The notes under the pieces: generated by a model
Databases searched by the model: none
What the model saw: the letters and a program-made list of their open reading frames with translations, nothing else
What the model was told of the DNA's origin: nothing
Origin: Notamacropus eugenii
Lineage: Eukaryota; Chordata; Mammalia; Diprotodontia; Macropodidae
Length of the DNA stretch: 64,000 bases
Assembly: GCF_028372415.1 (NCBI RefSeq)
Contig: NC_092877.1
Location: forward strand, 215,105,116 to 215,169,115
Reading direction: 5' to 3'
Part shown: positions 45,740 through 56,955 of the stretch, piece after piece
Position numbering within the stretch: the stretch's first letter is position 1
Layout: each line of letters opens with the position of its first letter
Made by a program: the position numbers and the translations under genes

Positions 45740-46015
45740 ATTGTACTGGAATCTGAGCATTACCATAGTTTGTCACCCATAATCATCTGGACATAATGTT
45801 GATCTACAAAAGCCCAGAAACAACTTTGAAAAACTAGATGTTGGTCTATAAAATATTCATCATCCCCTAGCTCTGTGGAACAAAGAGATTTTTAAAATAT
45901 ATGTCATGAAGAGAAAATTAAACACTTGTGAGAACAGAGCAATGTGCATTTCCTCCCTGTTGTCCTGTCTGCTATTACAACTGTACCAAGCATACTTAGG
46001 GAGAAACTGCAGGGG
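45740..46015. repeat. Ancient duplicated segment, copy A
   Basis: Weakly but collinearly similar to 46605-46890 in the same orientation: 'cacccataatcatctgga' against 'acccataattacccaga', and 'taccaagcatacttaggg' against 'accgagtatacttactgg'. Nature unknown. Confidence 0.6.
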
Positions 46016-46017
46016 AT

Positions 46018-46300
46018 GAGTGGATATATTGGTGATGAAGTGGATAGAGGGCTGCGCCTGTCAGGAAGAGTTAAGTTCAAATCTGGCCTCGGATACTTAC
46101 TTGGCTATTTGACCCTAGGTAAGTCATTTAATTACTGTTTGCCTCAGTTTCCTCATTTGTAAAATGGGAGTGATAATAGCACTTACCTCCAATGGACATC
46201 CTTTAATATGATGATCAAATGAGATAATGTTTGTAAAGGGTGTAACACAGTGCCTGGCACTGACTGTAAAAATGCCTATTTCCTTCTTCACAACCTTTCC
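46018..46300 (+). mobile_element. THER/MIR-type SINE, near full length
   Basis: Head 'gtgatgaagtggatagagg', then 'gtttgcctcagtttcctc', 'atttgtaaaatgggagtg' and the end 'cagtgcctggcactgac'. It lies directly after duplicated segment A. Confidence 0.9.
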
Positions 46301-46435
46301 CCCATTGATTTAACAAAAACAGTCAACTTATCCAGTTGTTCAATAGGTCTGTAGAACATATTTAAATATAAAGTAATAATATCAAGTTAGTTTCCTAGCT
46401 CAGGACATCATAAAAAAAAAAGACAAATATAGTAC

Positions 46436-46560
46436 TATAGCTACTGTAACTGCTACCACCAGCACTAGCACCACTACCACTCCTAACACACGATCACCAC
46501 CCCTTCTACTACTACCACCTCTGACACCACTGCCGCTGCTCCTTCTCCTCATACTTATTG
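46436..46560. repeat. ACC/ACT-rich trinucleotide stretch
   Basis: Imperfect CCA/CTA/CTG triplets such as 'ctaccaccagcactagcacc'. Low-complexity expansion, possibly grown from a SINE tail. Confidence 0.8.
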
Positions 46561-46604
46561 TTGACAATACCAACAACAATCTCACAGTATCTTGAAAATG
46601 TTAA

Positions 46605-46890
46605 CTAATAAAACTATTCTGAAATTATCAAAGAATGAACTCTTACCCATAATTACCCAGATATAACACTGATTCATACAAAGTTGAGAAAAAACATTTC
46701 AATATATGTCACCATAAAAATATTCATGATATCCAAACTATTTGGGAAAAAATAGTTTTTATAAAATGCAGAGAGCTTCTAAAGTACATCAAAATCATAT
46801 GGGAATAGGATGAGGTGCGTATCATCCCTCTTGTTTTGTCTCCTACTGGATGTGGACCGAGTATACTTACTGGGAACCTAACAAAGGGTG
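46605..46890. repeat. Ancient duplicated segment, copy B
   Basis: Partner of 45740-46015, about 865 bases downstream, same orientation. Confidence 0.6.
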
Positions 46891-47227
46891 AATTTATGTA
46901 AATCCTACTACTTTTATTAAACTATACAAAGCAGTTATTTCATCCACCCGTATTATAGCCCTCATATAAAAAAATAATGGCAGAACAGGTATTTCTCTTC
47001 GAAGCATTTCTCTGTGAACTGCATCAAAGAAGCTGAAGGTGATTGATCGGTGATGATGATAAAAATGCAATAACAATGGTAATGTTATCTATCCATCTAT
47101 CTGTCTGTCTGTCTGTCTATCTGTCTATCTTTGACCACACCTATGGCTTCATAAGTGTATGCTACTCCCTTCTACTAATGCATACCAACTATTTCTTCAA
47201 CCTGAATTCCTGGAGAATACCTTGAAA
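46891..47227. other. Unrecognised, with TCTG/TCTA repeat
   Basis: A short CTGT/CTAT microsatellite sits at 47090-47132; the rest is unrecognised. Confidence 0.5.
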
Positions 47228-47302
47228 ATGAGAGTTTAAATGGCTTGCCTAGGGTCATGAAAATCTGAGACCAGCTCTCTATTCACTATAATAAAATTCT
47301 GA
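47228..47302 (-). mobile_element. MIR fragment, reverse
   Basis: 'aatggcttgcctagggtc' and 'agctctctattcacta' suggest a short reverse MIR. Confidence 0.5.
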
Positions 47303-47745
47303 GAGAAAGGAGAGACAGAAACACAGAAAAGAGTTAGTTACTATTTGTCTATATCTCATTTTAAACAAATAGAAAAAAAGGACTTTATATATTATATATA
47401 TATATGTATGTATGTATGTATGTACTTTATACACATGATCTCATTTGATTTTCAAAATAATCCTTTCGGAGAGGTATTCTTAGATTTCATCTTTGTGGGT
47501 ATGCCCTTCACTATTGGTGATTAAAACAATATTTTTCCTTAGTAGACATCTTCATGAATTTCTGTGCCTCCAAATTTCACTAAATGATGACTAATATTCT
47601 GGTAATGCAACTTTCAGAATGTAACTATGCTATTTCTTCAGCAAGATTCCCTGAGATAATATTCAAAAGCCTTTCCATCTCGTTAGGACCTGCCAAAACT
47701 TATTCTTTGTATAACCACTTAGAACCCAGTTGAACCCAGGTACCT
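47303..47745. other. Unrecognised, with TA/TATG repeat
   Basis: Holds a short TA/TGTA microsatellite (47388-47424). The sequence after it is not recognised. Confidence 0.45.
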
Positions 47746-47747
47746 CT

Positions 47748-47968
47748 ACTCTAGAGCACCTAGGTGATTCAATAGATAAAGTGTAGGACCTGGAATCAGG
47801 AAGACTCAATTTCCCAATTTCAAATCTTACCTGAGATACTTACTAGCTGTGTGACCCTGTTTGCCTCAATTTCTTCATCTGTAAAATGAGTTAGAGAAGG
47901 AAAGGGCAAACCACTCCAGTATCTTTGCCAAGAAAACCCCAAATGGGGTGATGAAGAGTCAAACCCAA
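47748..47968 (+). mobile_element. WALLSI-type marsupial SINE
   Basis: 'gcacctaggtgattcaatag', 'gctgtgtgaccctgtttgcc', 'gggcaaaccactccagtatc' and 'ttgccaagaaaaccccaaat' are in order, ending 'gatgaagagtcaaaccc'. Confidence 0.92.
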
Positions 47969-48800
47969 GCTGCAGAGCCAAGATGGCAGAGTAGAAAGAT
48001 AGACCTGTTGTAGCTCTTCTCCCATAGACCATAAAATACCTGTAAAAAAATGACTCTAAACAAATTCTAGAGCAACAGAAGCCACAAAATGGCAGAGTGA
48101 AAGAGATTTCCAGCCCAAAGCAGCCTGGAAGGCTGACAGGAAAGGTCTATCACACTGGTCTAGGAGGGAAGTACAGCCCAGCCTTGCTGCAGCACTGACA
48201 GGACTGGAGCAGGCTTCAGGACATGGAATCATGGGCAGCAGCCATGATTCCCAGATTTCTCAACCCACAAATAGTAAAGATAACTTCAAAAGTCAGTGCA
48301 AAAGCTCTTTCACCTGGGTGAGAAGGGAGCAGGGTCCAGCCTCAGCCCTCCCCCCAGAGTGGCAACAGTCATTTTGATACAGCGTCCAGTTTTGGAAGCC
48401 TCGGCCTAAAGATCCTGGAGGAATTGAGCAACCCATCTGGGTCTCAGCACTAAGTGGTGGCCCTGGGGTGAGAAGGAGTGCTGGTGTGGTGGAGCTGGTG
48501 GAGGCTCTGGAGAGGGAATTCTACTTGCAGATCCTGGGCAGAAAACTTGTTGTAGCTTCCAGACAGAGTGCAAGCCAGGAGAGGAGGAAACTCCTTTCCC
48601 TTGTTTGTGCCACCTTGGAGGAACTGAAAACTTACAGGTCCCTAAAGTATACCCTCCACTTGACAAAGGACTCAAAAGTCAAGTAACTGGCTGGGGAAAT
48701 GCCAAAAAAAGGGAAAAAAATAATCAGGCACTACTGATGAAAATGACTGATGACATCTCCCTCTATTACGAATCACTGGAAATAAAGCTTTATTGAAGCA
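47969..48800 (+). mobile_element. L1 5' UTR fragment, plus strand
   Basis: Begins 'gcagagccaagatggcagag', the L1 5' start, and continues for about 720 bases of G/A-rich 5' UTR. Near 48700 comes 'atgccaaaaaaaggg', a possible start of ORF1. It ends near AATAAA at 48780-48785 without an A-tail. ORF1 proper, ORF2 and 3' UTR are absent. It is another L1 lineage from the young copy and abuts a WALLSI-type SINE at its 5' edge. Confidence 0.8.
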
Positions 48801-48829
48801 ACATAAAGTCTTTTTGCTTATCCCTGTTA

Positions 48830-49065
48830 TTGTTTATCCTTAGTTCTTGAAGAAGACCTTTGACATCGGGAAGGTGATGCTATGATTTGCAAGTGAATTG
48901 GAGTTAAATGAGTGAGGGCTGAGCACTTTCTTCTCCAGAGCCATAAGGGTCTAATGGCAAGATATAGATCAGGACAACTGGAGATGGCCCTAGATGCAGT
49001 GGGAAAACTTACACTAAGTGCGGCTTGGCCTGGGACCTATTACTGGTCAAGCAATGAGAATCAGA
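48830..49065 (-). mobile_element. RTE-tailed SINE, reverse
   Basis: 'cttgaagaagacctttgac', 'gatgctatgatttgcaagtg' and 'actggagatggccctagatg' are the reverse of the element at 693-905. Confidence 0.75.
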
Positions 49066-49207
49066 GTGAATTGGGTTTAAGGAATGATCTTTAAGGAAGA
49101 AATCTAGCCTGTAAATCCCAAGATGTCTTGCTAGGTTTCAGTCATCAAAAATGTACATTCCTTTTGGCAGTGAACTACAGTTAAGGGTATGGTAACCTAT
49201 ATGGACA

Positions 49208-49389
49208 GAGGGAGAGAGAGGAGGGAAGGTAAAGTAAGGGAAGGGAAGAAAAGGGGAGGGAAGGGAAGGGGAGAGGAAAAAAGGAAAGAAGGAAGGAAGG
49301 AAAGAAGGAAGGAAGGAAGGAAGGAAGGAAGGAAGGAAGGAAGGAAGGAAGGAAGGAAGGAAGGAAGGAAGGAAGGAAAGGAGGAAAGA
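49208..49389. repeat. GGAA tetranucleotide array
   Basis: GGAA/GGGAA units over about 180 bases, the third such array in the window. Confidence 0.98.
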
Positions 49390-49454
49390 AATTGTGTTGC
49401 CCAACTGGAACTAGTCAGTTGAGTCCACAGTGGGGCAGCTGAAACTATTTAAAA

Positions 49455-49645
49455 GTTGTTGTTTGTCCTTCATTCTCAAAGAGAATGAAGAGGACCACGA
49501 AATCAGGAAAGTGATGCCATGACTTGCAAGTGAACTGGATTTAAGTGAGGGAAGACCCTGAAAAGGAAAAGACCATGTCTTTGAAAGCAACCCAGTCCCT
49601 GAATTTTCCCATACATTTCAGTAGCTCAGATTGCTGGCATCTTGC
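49455..49645 (-). mobile_element. RTE-tailed SINE, reverse
   Basis: 'ttgttgtttgtccttcattc', 'gatgccatgacttgcaagtg' and 'aactggatttaagtgagg' are the reverse of the RTE-tailed SINE. Confidence 0.8.
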
Positions 49646-51080
49646 CCAAGGCATGTGGTCCACCCCAGCCCACCTAGATCCTTGATAGTCTTTTCACAGT
49701 CCTCTTGGTCCGCCCCAGGGTATTTACCACTTCTTAATCCCATCCTGATATTTTCACTGTCCTTTTTTTTTGTATGTGTATCAGTCTCACCTCCCCTTAA
49801 ATTGCAGATTCACTAGGAATCTAGCATGCACTATTGGCATTACAACAAAAGTTGCTACTTTGACTGGAAGAAGTTTCCAGAGCATGAATTCTTTCCAGGA
49901 AGATGCTGCCTTGTACCCTGACATTTTGGAGTTCCCAGCCACCCTAAACCACATCTAAGTAAGACCAAATAATTCATAAATTGCATATTCAGGATTTGAA
50001 GCCAGCTCCTGATTCATCATTCTTCCCATTGGACTACATTCACAATCTGGATACCAGGATTGAATAGGGAAATGGAGAGAACATAAGTTCATCTTTTCCT
50101 GAAGAAATGGGTTGGTGCTATCCAGTGGGGTAAAGAATTGAGAGTAGAGAGACAAATGACCCAGTTGTTTAAGGCTGGTTCTACATTTTCATAATTCAGT
50201 TTTCATGATTTTAGAGACCAATTTAATTTTAAACATAAAATTAAACATGTAGTTTGCTTGATAATTTTGGTTTGCAGTTAGGGCTTAGAATTTACAAGTA
50301 GTGCCCTAATTAAGATAGCCTCAAAGTCACAATAATATTATAGAATTTTATGAATAGCTGCATTTTTTTAAAGCAAAATAAATTGTTGCCCAAAAACAAT
50401 TAGAGAGTTAGAACACTAACATAACAGTAAATTTTAAATTGAGAATAGGAAGGAAAAGGATAGAGGAGAAGGAGGCAATAAACTGTTCAAGATTAATGAC
50501 TTGAAAGGAGACATTAAACAAAGCTATATCCATGGTTGTAGATTTTCTTACCTTAAAGGACCAATAGAAGCAATTAAAGTGAAAAATGAAGTGGTAGAGA
50601 AATTAAATGCTTTACCTTTTTGTCTGATGTGGTGGGTGACAAGGGGAAATGTCCATGTTGTGAATCCCTTCTACTGAAAGTTTGGTAATGGCTTTAACAG
50701 AGATTGAACTCTCTCAGATTAACATTTATGGACCTACTTAAATTTGGGTACTATAAATCACTCAAAGTGATATTTATCCACGATTGGTAAAGGAAGGAGT
50801 TTGTAAAATAGTAAAGGTGTTTAGGTGTTGAATATTCAGTACCAACTCAATTTTCTTTTTTGCTTTGTTTTGTTTTTTATTATCTCTATTGAATGGATGT
50901 TGTACTATCTAAATGCAGAAGCAGAGCGTAGAAAAAAGAAGGAAAAGATTATAGTTACTGTATCAGTTAGTCTACTTGAAATTCTTTATTATTTAGCGAG
51001 AGGGAAAGGGAGAAGAGAGAGATATTTGGGGCAATTTGGCAATGTAAAAATAAAAGATATTTTTTTGAGAGAAAAGAATT
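49646..51080. other. Unrecognised intergenic DNA
   Basis: About 1.4 kb with no clear gene. A stretch near 50940-51065 ('gagatatttggggcaatttg', A-rich end) resembles a worn L1-type 3' UTR. Confidence 0.4.
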
Positions 51081-51081
51081 A

Positions 51082-51152
51082 AAGATCCAGGAGTCCTAGG
51101 TTCCATCTTAGGCTCTGTGACCAATTAGTTGTACTATCCTAAGCATATATGT
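51082..51152 (+). mobile_element. MIR fragment
   Basis: 'ccaggagtcctaggttcc' and 'ggctctgtgaccaattag' fit a short MIR piece. Confidence 0.5.
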
Positions 51153-51546
51153 ACATGCACATGTTTTCATTGTGTTGATCCTACAAATTGTATCTGACTT
51201 TGAACATTTCTATTATAGAAATAATATACATATTATTTTTATATTATCTATTTATTACTAGGAATCCACAGCTAAAGTAAGAGAAAAGACCATAAGTCAC
51301 AATTAACATTTTCTAATCAAGTACCATGATGCCAATCTCAGATTTTCCCAAGCAAGTAGAGGGGCCAGAAGAGTTTAGGGGAAGTAAAAAAGGTTAATAG
51401 GAAAGGGTAGTTTTAGAGATATAGCAACTTTTTAGCCCAAAGATATTATAGTTTATCTCGGTGTGAAGAAAATAACCCAATCCAAGACATAAGAAGTTTT
51501 TTGGTTCAAATTGAAAAAGATATCTATAAGGTATTGATCAAATATT
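51153..51546. other. Unrecognised stretch
   Basis: No gene or repeat family recognised. Confidence 0.4.
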
Positions 51547-52251
51547 TGTTAGGGTTGGTATTTGTATCGCCAAGGCAATATTCACAGTACTGGTGGTGAC
51601 TGTGAATGTGCTGCTGCAGTTCTCAAACACAAAATTTAGAAGACTTTTCATATAGAAGGCAGAAGAACATTTATTTAAACACCAGAAAGCAAAATCCATC
51701 ATGGTGACCAAGAAATTAATAAACATGACCACAGCAGGGGGAAAACCATTCTCAAGTCTGCCCTCCCGCAGCCAGGGCCCTCCCACCATCAACTGTTACA
51801 AAGTGTCAGTCTCAAACCTCCCCTCCCCCAGCCAGGGCCTTCCCACTATTAACTGTCACAATGTGTCAATCTCAAACCTCCCCTCCCCCAGCCAGGGCCT
51901 TCCCACTATTAACTGTCACAATGTGTCAATCTCAAACCTCCCCTCCCCCAGCCAGGGCCTTCCCACTATTAACTGTCACAATGTGTCAGTCTCAAACCTC
52001 CCCTCCCCCAGCCAGGGCCTTCTCACTCTCAACTGTTGTAATGTGTCAGTTGGGCTGCACTCTATCCTCTCTGACCTGATCCCTCTCACTCACTTCCTCC
52101 CAGTTCCTCTCCACCCTTCCTGTTCTGCCTCTTCAGCAGGCTCCTCCCACCACATGTGACCCAGGCTTTCAGATCATATGGGCCTATTAATTAATGCGAA
52201 AGATCTTCCCATTTAAATGACTAGTTGGACACACTGAAATTTCACTTTACA
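51547..52251 (-). mobile_element. Solo LTR-like fossil with an internal 60-bp tandem array
   Basis: Related to the element at 32557-33060: both carry 'acaccagaaag' followed by 'atccatcat'-type sequence at one end and 'catatgggcctattaat'-type sequence at the other. Ends of TG...CA type fit an LTR in reverse orientation. No internal retroviral genes are seen. Its middle has been enlarged by five 60-bp units. Confidence 0.6.
51751..52050. repeat. 60-bp minisatellite, 5 copies
   Basis: Units begin at 51751, 51811, 51871, 51931 and 51991 and share 'cctcccctcccccagccagg' and 'aactgtcacaatgtgtca'. The middle three are almost identical and the outer two are diverged. Because 60 is a multiple of three, a frame through the array stays open (51701-52159), with a repeating Leu-Pro-Ser-Pro-Ser-Gln-Gly motif. 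This is a by-product, not evidence of a gene. Confidence 0.97.
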
Positions 52252-52303
52252 ATGGTGATGTCATTTTGGTCCTCTTGGAAGACAAAGGACAACAGCCAAC
52301 AGT
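52252..52303 (+). mobile_element. RTE-type 3' tail
   Basis: 'atggtgatgtcattttggtc' and 'cctcttggaagacaaagg' match the RTE 3' end, directly beside the LTR-like element. Confidence 0.65.
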
Positions 52304-52934
52304 ATTGAACTAGGAAGTTTCTTTTTGACATTTGCATTGCCTTTAATATCTCTTGAGTTTTTTCACCAGCTTAAGAATACCATAGTTCTGAGCCAGATAC
52401 CTACTAGCCATAGAGCTGAGTGTAAATCTAAATGATACATACTTGTTTATTTTAATCCATAATTTTATTTACATGGGAAACTCCTGGCATGGAAATTTCC
52501 TTCACACATTTATTCTAGGAGTCAGTAAAAGCAGACTAAAGGAATACTGGTGAATGTAAATCTAACTACTGGTATAAACCCTATTGTTTTGTTATTTCGT
52601 GGTGATGGATCCTTCTCCACTGCCAACAGGCTACAAAATCCTGCTAGAAATTTCTTTCACAGTGATTGACAGTCTTTTAAAGCATCTAAAATCTATTTTA
52701 TGATGGGAAATCACTGAAGGCATAGTTTATTCTAGAAGCATAAGCTGAGAATACAAGCTGATCAGCCATAACTGATGGGAAGACATTGGTTATTGTCATT
52801 AGCAAGTCACAAAAAGGTAACACATTTGGTGTTTCAGCAGATTTTTTTTTTTTTTGTAAATTTGTACTATGAAAGTCAGAAGTACAAGGATAGATCTGTT
52901 TGACAGAAAAAGAACAAATCAGTCAAATCTACCA
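52304..52934. other. Unrecognised intergenic DNA
   Basis: No recognised gene or repeat. Confidence 0.4.
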
Positions 52935-53040
52935 AAAGGAATAATACTACCTCATATTTGTGTAACACTTTCCTTCCAAAGAACTCAAACTACTTTGCTA
53001 ATATTAGGTTTATTTATTTTATCATTTCAGTACTCAATAC
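52935..53040 (-). mobile_element. MIR-like fragment, reverse
   Basis: 'tacctcatatttgtgtaac' and 'tttgctaatattaggtttat' are weakly like the reverse MIR 3' region. Confidence 0.4.
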
Positions 53041-55750
53041 ATGGTTGGATTAGTTTAGTATTCCACCCGCAGTGAATTAGGGTTCCAGTTTTTCCATATG
53101 TCCTCCAGTATTTGTTGCTTTTCCCTTCAATCATTTTAGCCTATCTGGTAGCTGTAAAATGATATTTCAAGGTTGTTTTAATTTTCACTTCTCTAATCAA
53201 CAATGACTTAGAGCATTTTTTCATATGACTTTTTTAAAATTTCTTTTTAATTTCTTCATTGGAAAACTTCCTGTTCATATCCCTCGACCATTTATCAATT
53301 GGGGAATGACTCATATTCTTATGAATTTTACAAAATTCTCTATGTATTTGAAATATGAGATCATTATCTGAGAAGCTGTGTATAAAATATTTTCCCCAAT
53401 TTTCTGCTTTCCTTTTGATATTGGCTACATTTGTTGTATTGAACAAAGGCTCTTTAATTTAAAATAATTGAAATTATTCATTATGTACCTAATTTTGCTC
53501 TATCTCTTGTTTATTCGTAAAATATTTATTCATCCATAAGTCTGATACATAATATATTCCATGTTCTTCTAATTTTCTTGTAACATCTCTCTTTATATCT
53601 AGGTCATGTATCCATTTTGACCTTATCTGGGTATATGGTGTAAGATATTAGTCTATGCTTAGTTTTTGTCATACTGTTTTCCAGACTTTTCAACAATTTT
53701 TTTTTACCAAATAATGAATTCTTATCCCAAAATCTTAAGTCTTTATACTTGTAAAACACAAAGTTATGATGTTTATTGGTTGTTGTAAAATGTGTGTCTA
53801 ATCTATTCCATTGATTTACTTTTCTATTTAGTGCCTTTTAATATAGCTTAAGATCTGTTCTTACTAAATTTCCTTCCTTTACATTTTTTTTCCAATTATT
53901 TCCTGTGATATTCTTGACTTTCTGTTCTTCCTAATGAATTTTACTATTATTTTTTCTAGTTCAGTAAAACAAATTTTTGGTAAAATAATTGGTATGGTAT
54001 TGAATATATAGACTAGTTTAGATAAAATTGTCATTTTATTTTGTTGGCCCTGCCTACCCTTGAATAACTAATATTTCTGTAGTAATTTCAATCTAATTTT
54101 ATTTGTATAAAAGTTTTTTTTAATATAATTTTCTTTATATAGTTTCTGGGTTTGTTTTGACAGATGTACTCTCAGGTATTTTATATTGTCTAGAGTTATT
54201 TTATAAGGGGAATTTCTCACTATCTCTTCTTGCAAAGTTTTGTTTGTGATACATAAGAATACTGATGATTTATGTGGATTTACTTTATATCCTGCTACTT
54301 TGCTAAAATGATTGTTTCAGCTAACTTTTTAGTTGAGTCTTTTGCATTTTCCAAGTAAATTAACATATCCTCTGCAAAAGATATTGTTTTATTACCTCAG
54401 TCCCTACTCTGATTCCTTCTATTTATTTTTCTTTTCTTATTGCTGTTGCTAGGATTAGGCATCCTTGTTTCACACCTGATCTTATTGGCAAATCTTTTAA
54501 TTTATCCCCACTACAAATCATGCTTGCTGATGGTTTTTGATGAAGACTTTTTATCAATTTAAGAAAAAAATCCATTTATACCAATACTTTCAAGGGTTTT
54601 TCCTTAACCAAGAAGTTTTTAAACTTGACTATGGCATTCCTATAAGTTTTCTTCCTGAAGTCTCTTTCAGGTGGTGAATAGTAGATCTTCCCCCTCTATT
54701 TCTACTTTGCTCTCTTCATCTAGAACTTCAGGGCAATTTTCCTTAATAACTTCCTATAACATTATGTCCAGATTCTTTTTTTTAATCATAACTTTCATTT
54801 AGTCTGAAAATTCTTACATTGTCTCTCCTTGATCTGTTCTCCAGATCAATTGTTTTTCTAATGAAATATTTCAGATCTGCCTTTTTTTTCTAATTTTATT
54901 ATTTTTTGGTGTCTTTTAACATCGTTAGATTGTGCTTTCCCAATTGTGGTTTTTCAAGGAGTTATTTTCTTCCTTAAAGTTTAGGTATTTCTTTTTTCAG
55001 TTGATTAACTTTCTTTTCATAATTTTCTTGGATTGCTTTTATTTTTTCCCCTAATTTTTTCTCTGTCTTTCTTATTTGATTTTTGAGTTCTTTTTTAAGT
55101 TCTTCCAAGTGTTCTTTTTGGGCTTGTAACCATGTGGCATTACTCTTTGGGGTAGGAGTGGCTTTTTTTAAGCCCACTATCTCCCTTTGAATATGAACCC
55201 ATATCTTTAATATGATTGGGTTCTTTTTCCTTTGCTTACTCATTTTTAATTAGTTTTATTTTTAAGAGCTGAATATTATAATAAAATTTGAATCTCAAGT
55301 TGTGGGTAATGTTGTTCTAGGTCTCAGGTCCTCCTTACCATTGTTTAATGAATTCTGTCAGGAGGCTCAACCTTAGGGACTTCTCTCCTTCCCCAACCCA
55401 CAGTTAGGTACCCCAGTCACACTATCCCAAAAATATTCTTGCTGCCTATGGGACCTACACTCAATGGGTGTGTGCTGAATTCTCCTAGCATGGGATCACT
55501 TGTGGCAGGACCAGTACACCTGGCTTCCAGAAACAGTGAGTAGGTCTCTCAATCTTCCCCAACTTGGTAGTCTGCGGTCCCTTAGATGAAAGTTTATGAC
55601 TTAAAAGATCATGAGGTGAAAATTCTTGAGGCCTAGTCTGCCTCCTGACAGAGCTGCTTCAGGACCTGATGTGTGTTGATTCAGTGCATTTGACGTGGAG
55701 GTATCTACATTTCACTCAGGTCAGATCTCAGGCTCTGGAGTCTCTTCTAT
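53041..55750 (-). mobile_element. L1 with ORF2-ORF1 deletion
   Basis: The plus strand carries the reverse of the ORF2 C-terminus and RT (53041-54600; for example 'gagcattttttcatatgac' and 'atcatatcctctgc'-type sequence). At about 54600 it jumps into ORF1. The ORF1 start is at 55243 (frame 54974-55243, MSKQRKKNPI and EELKKELKNQIRKTEKKLG). The 5' UTR runs to about 55750. The endonuclease, the start of the RT and the inter-ORF region are missing, and the 3' end is absent. ORF1 differs from the young L1. Old, with many breaks. Confidence 0.85.
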
Positions 55751-55997
55751 CCATAACATATTCATTCTATCCATTTCATATTCCAAAATATTATGACCAT
55801 GGTTATTATAGTCAGATTTTTAAGTATTCTCCATAGATCTCTTGAGGAATAAAGTTGAGACATTTAATTAAAAAATATGCAGCACAATTTTCTAAATCTA
55901 ACGTCCCCATATTTTAATGCCCCCCATAGTGCACTCCAGTAACTTACTTCCTTTCCCACCCCCACTTATTCATTAGTTTGTATTAAATCTCAGGTAT
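55751..55997. other. Unrecognised stretch between L1 copies
   Basis: No family recognised; may be the 5' end of the L1 to its left. Confidence 0.35.
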
Positions 55998-56568
55998 TAA
56001 ATCTTTTTAAAAATTAATTTATTTGTTTTGAGTTTTCAACAATCACTTCTATAAATCTTAAATTTTCTCCCCCTCCCTCTCCCTTCCATCCCTGAGATAG
56101 CATGTAGTCTTATATGGGTTCTACACATACATTTTTATTAAACACATTTTCACATTAGTCATGTTGCATAGAAGAATTAAAATGAATGGGAGAAACCATG
56201 AGGAAAACCAAACCAAAACATAAAACAAGAGAAAGCAATCTGCTTTGTTCTGCATTCCGGTTCCATAGTTATTTCTCTGATGTGGATGACATTTTGCCTC
56301 AATAGTTCTTTGGCAATGTTTTAGGTCCTTGAATTGCTGTGAAGGACCAAATCTACCAGAAACAGTCGTCGCACACAGTGACTATTACTGTGTATAATGT
56401 TCTCTTGGTTCTGTTCATTTCACTCAGAATCAGTTCATATAAATCTTTCCTCCTGAAGTCCTCCTGTTCATCATTTCTTGTAGTAAAATAGTGTTCCACT
56501 ATATTCATATACCACAACTTGTTCAGCCATTCCCTAATTGATGGACATTCCCTTAATTTCCAGTTCTT
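55998..56568 (-). mobile_element. Older L1, 3' part (left of the young insertion)
   Basis: Holds a 3' UTR and the ORF2 C-terminal end in reverse ('ttcatttcactcagaatcag', 'gccattccctaattgatgg'). The same element resumes at 63512 after the young L1, with the 14-bp duplication at the seam. Confidence 0.85.
56555..56568 (+). repeat. Target-site duplication of the young L1, left copy
   Basis: AATTTCCAGTTCTT, found again without any mismatch at 63512-63525. Confidence 0.95.
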
Positions 56569-56955
56569 TTTTTTTTTTTTAATTTTTTTATTTTTTTAAT
56601 GTTTAACAATCACTGCCATACAATTGCGATTTTATCCCTCCCCACCCACCCCCCACTACCTCCCTCCCTCCCCACGACTGCATACAATTCTGTATAGATT
56701 CTACATATACTTTCCTATTGAGTATATTTTCACTATAGTCATGCTATGTAGTCAGACTAAGATAAATGAAAGAATCCGTATAACAAATCAGAACATGATA
56801 CACAAACAGATACACATACACAAACATGATCTGCTACATTATGTGAGTGACTTCCATATTTCTCTCTCTGAGTGTGGAAGGCATTTTGCCTTGAGGTCCA
56901 CCATTGGGATTTTTTTTTTTTTCAGGAGTTCTTGTGTTATTACAAAAATCTAAGT

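Noticed and set aside
51701-52159. 152-codon plus-strand frame
   Set aside because: It is open because five 60-base units preserve frame; it lies in a reverse-oriented LTR-like element and has no gene signals.
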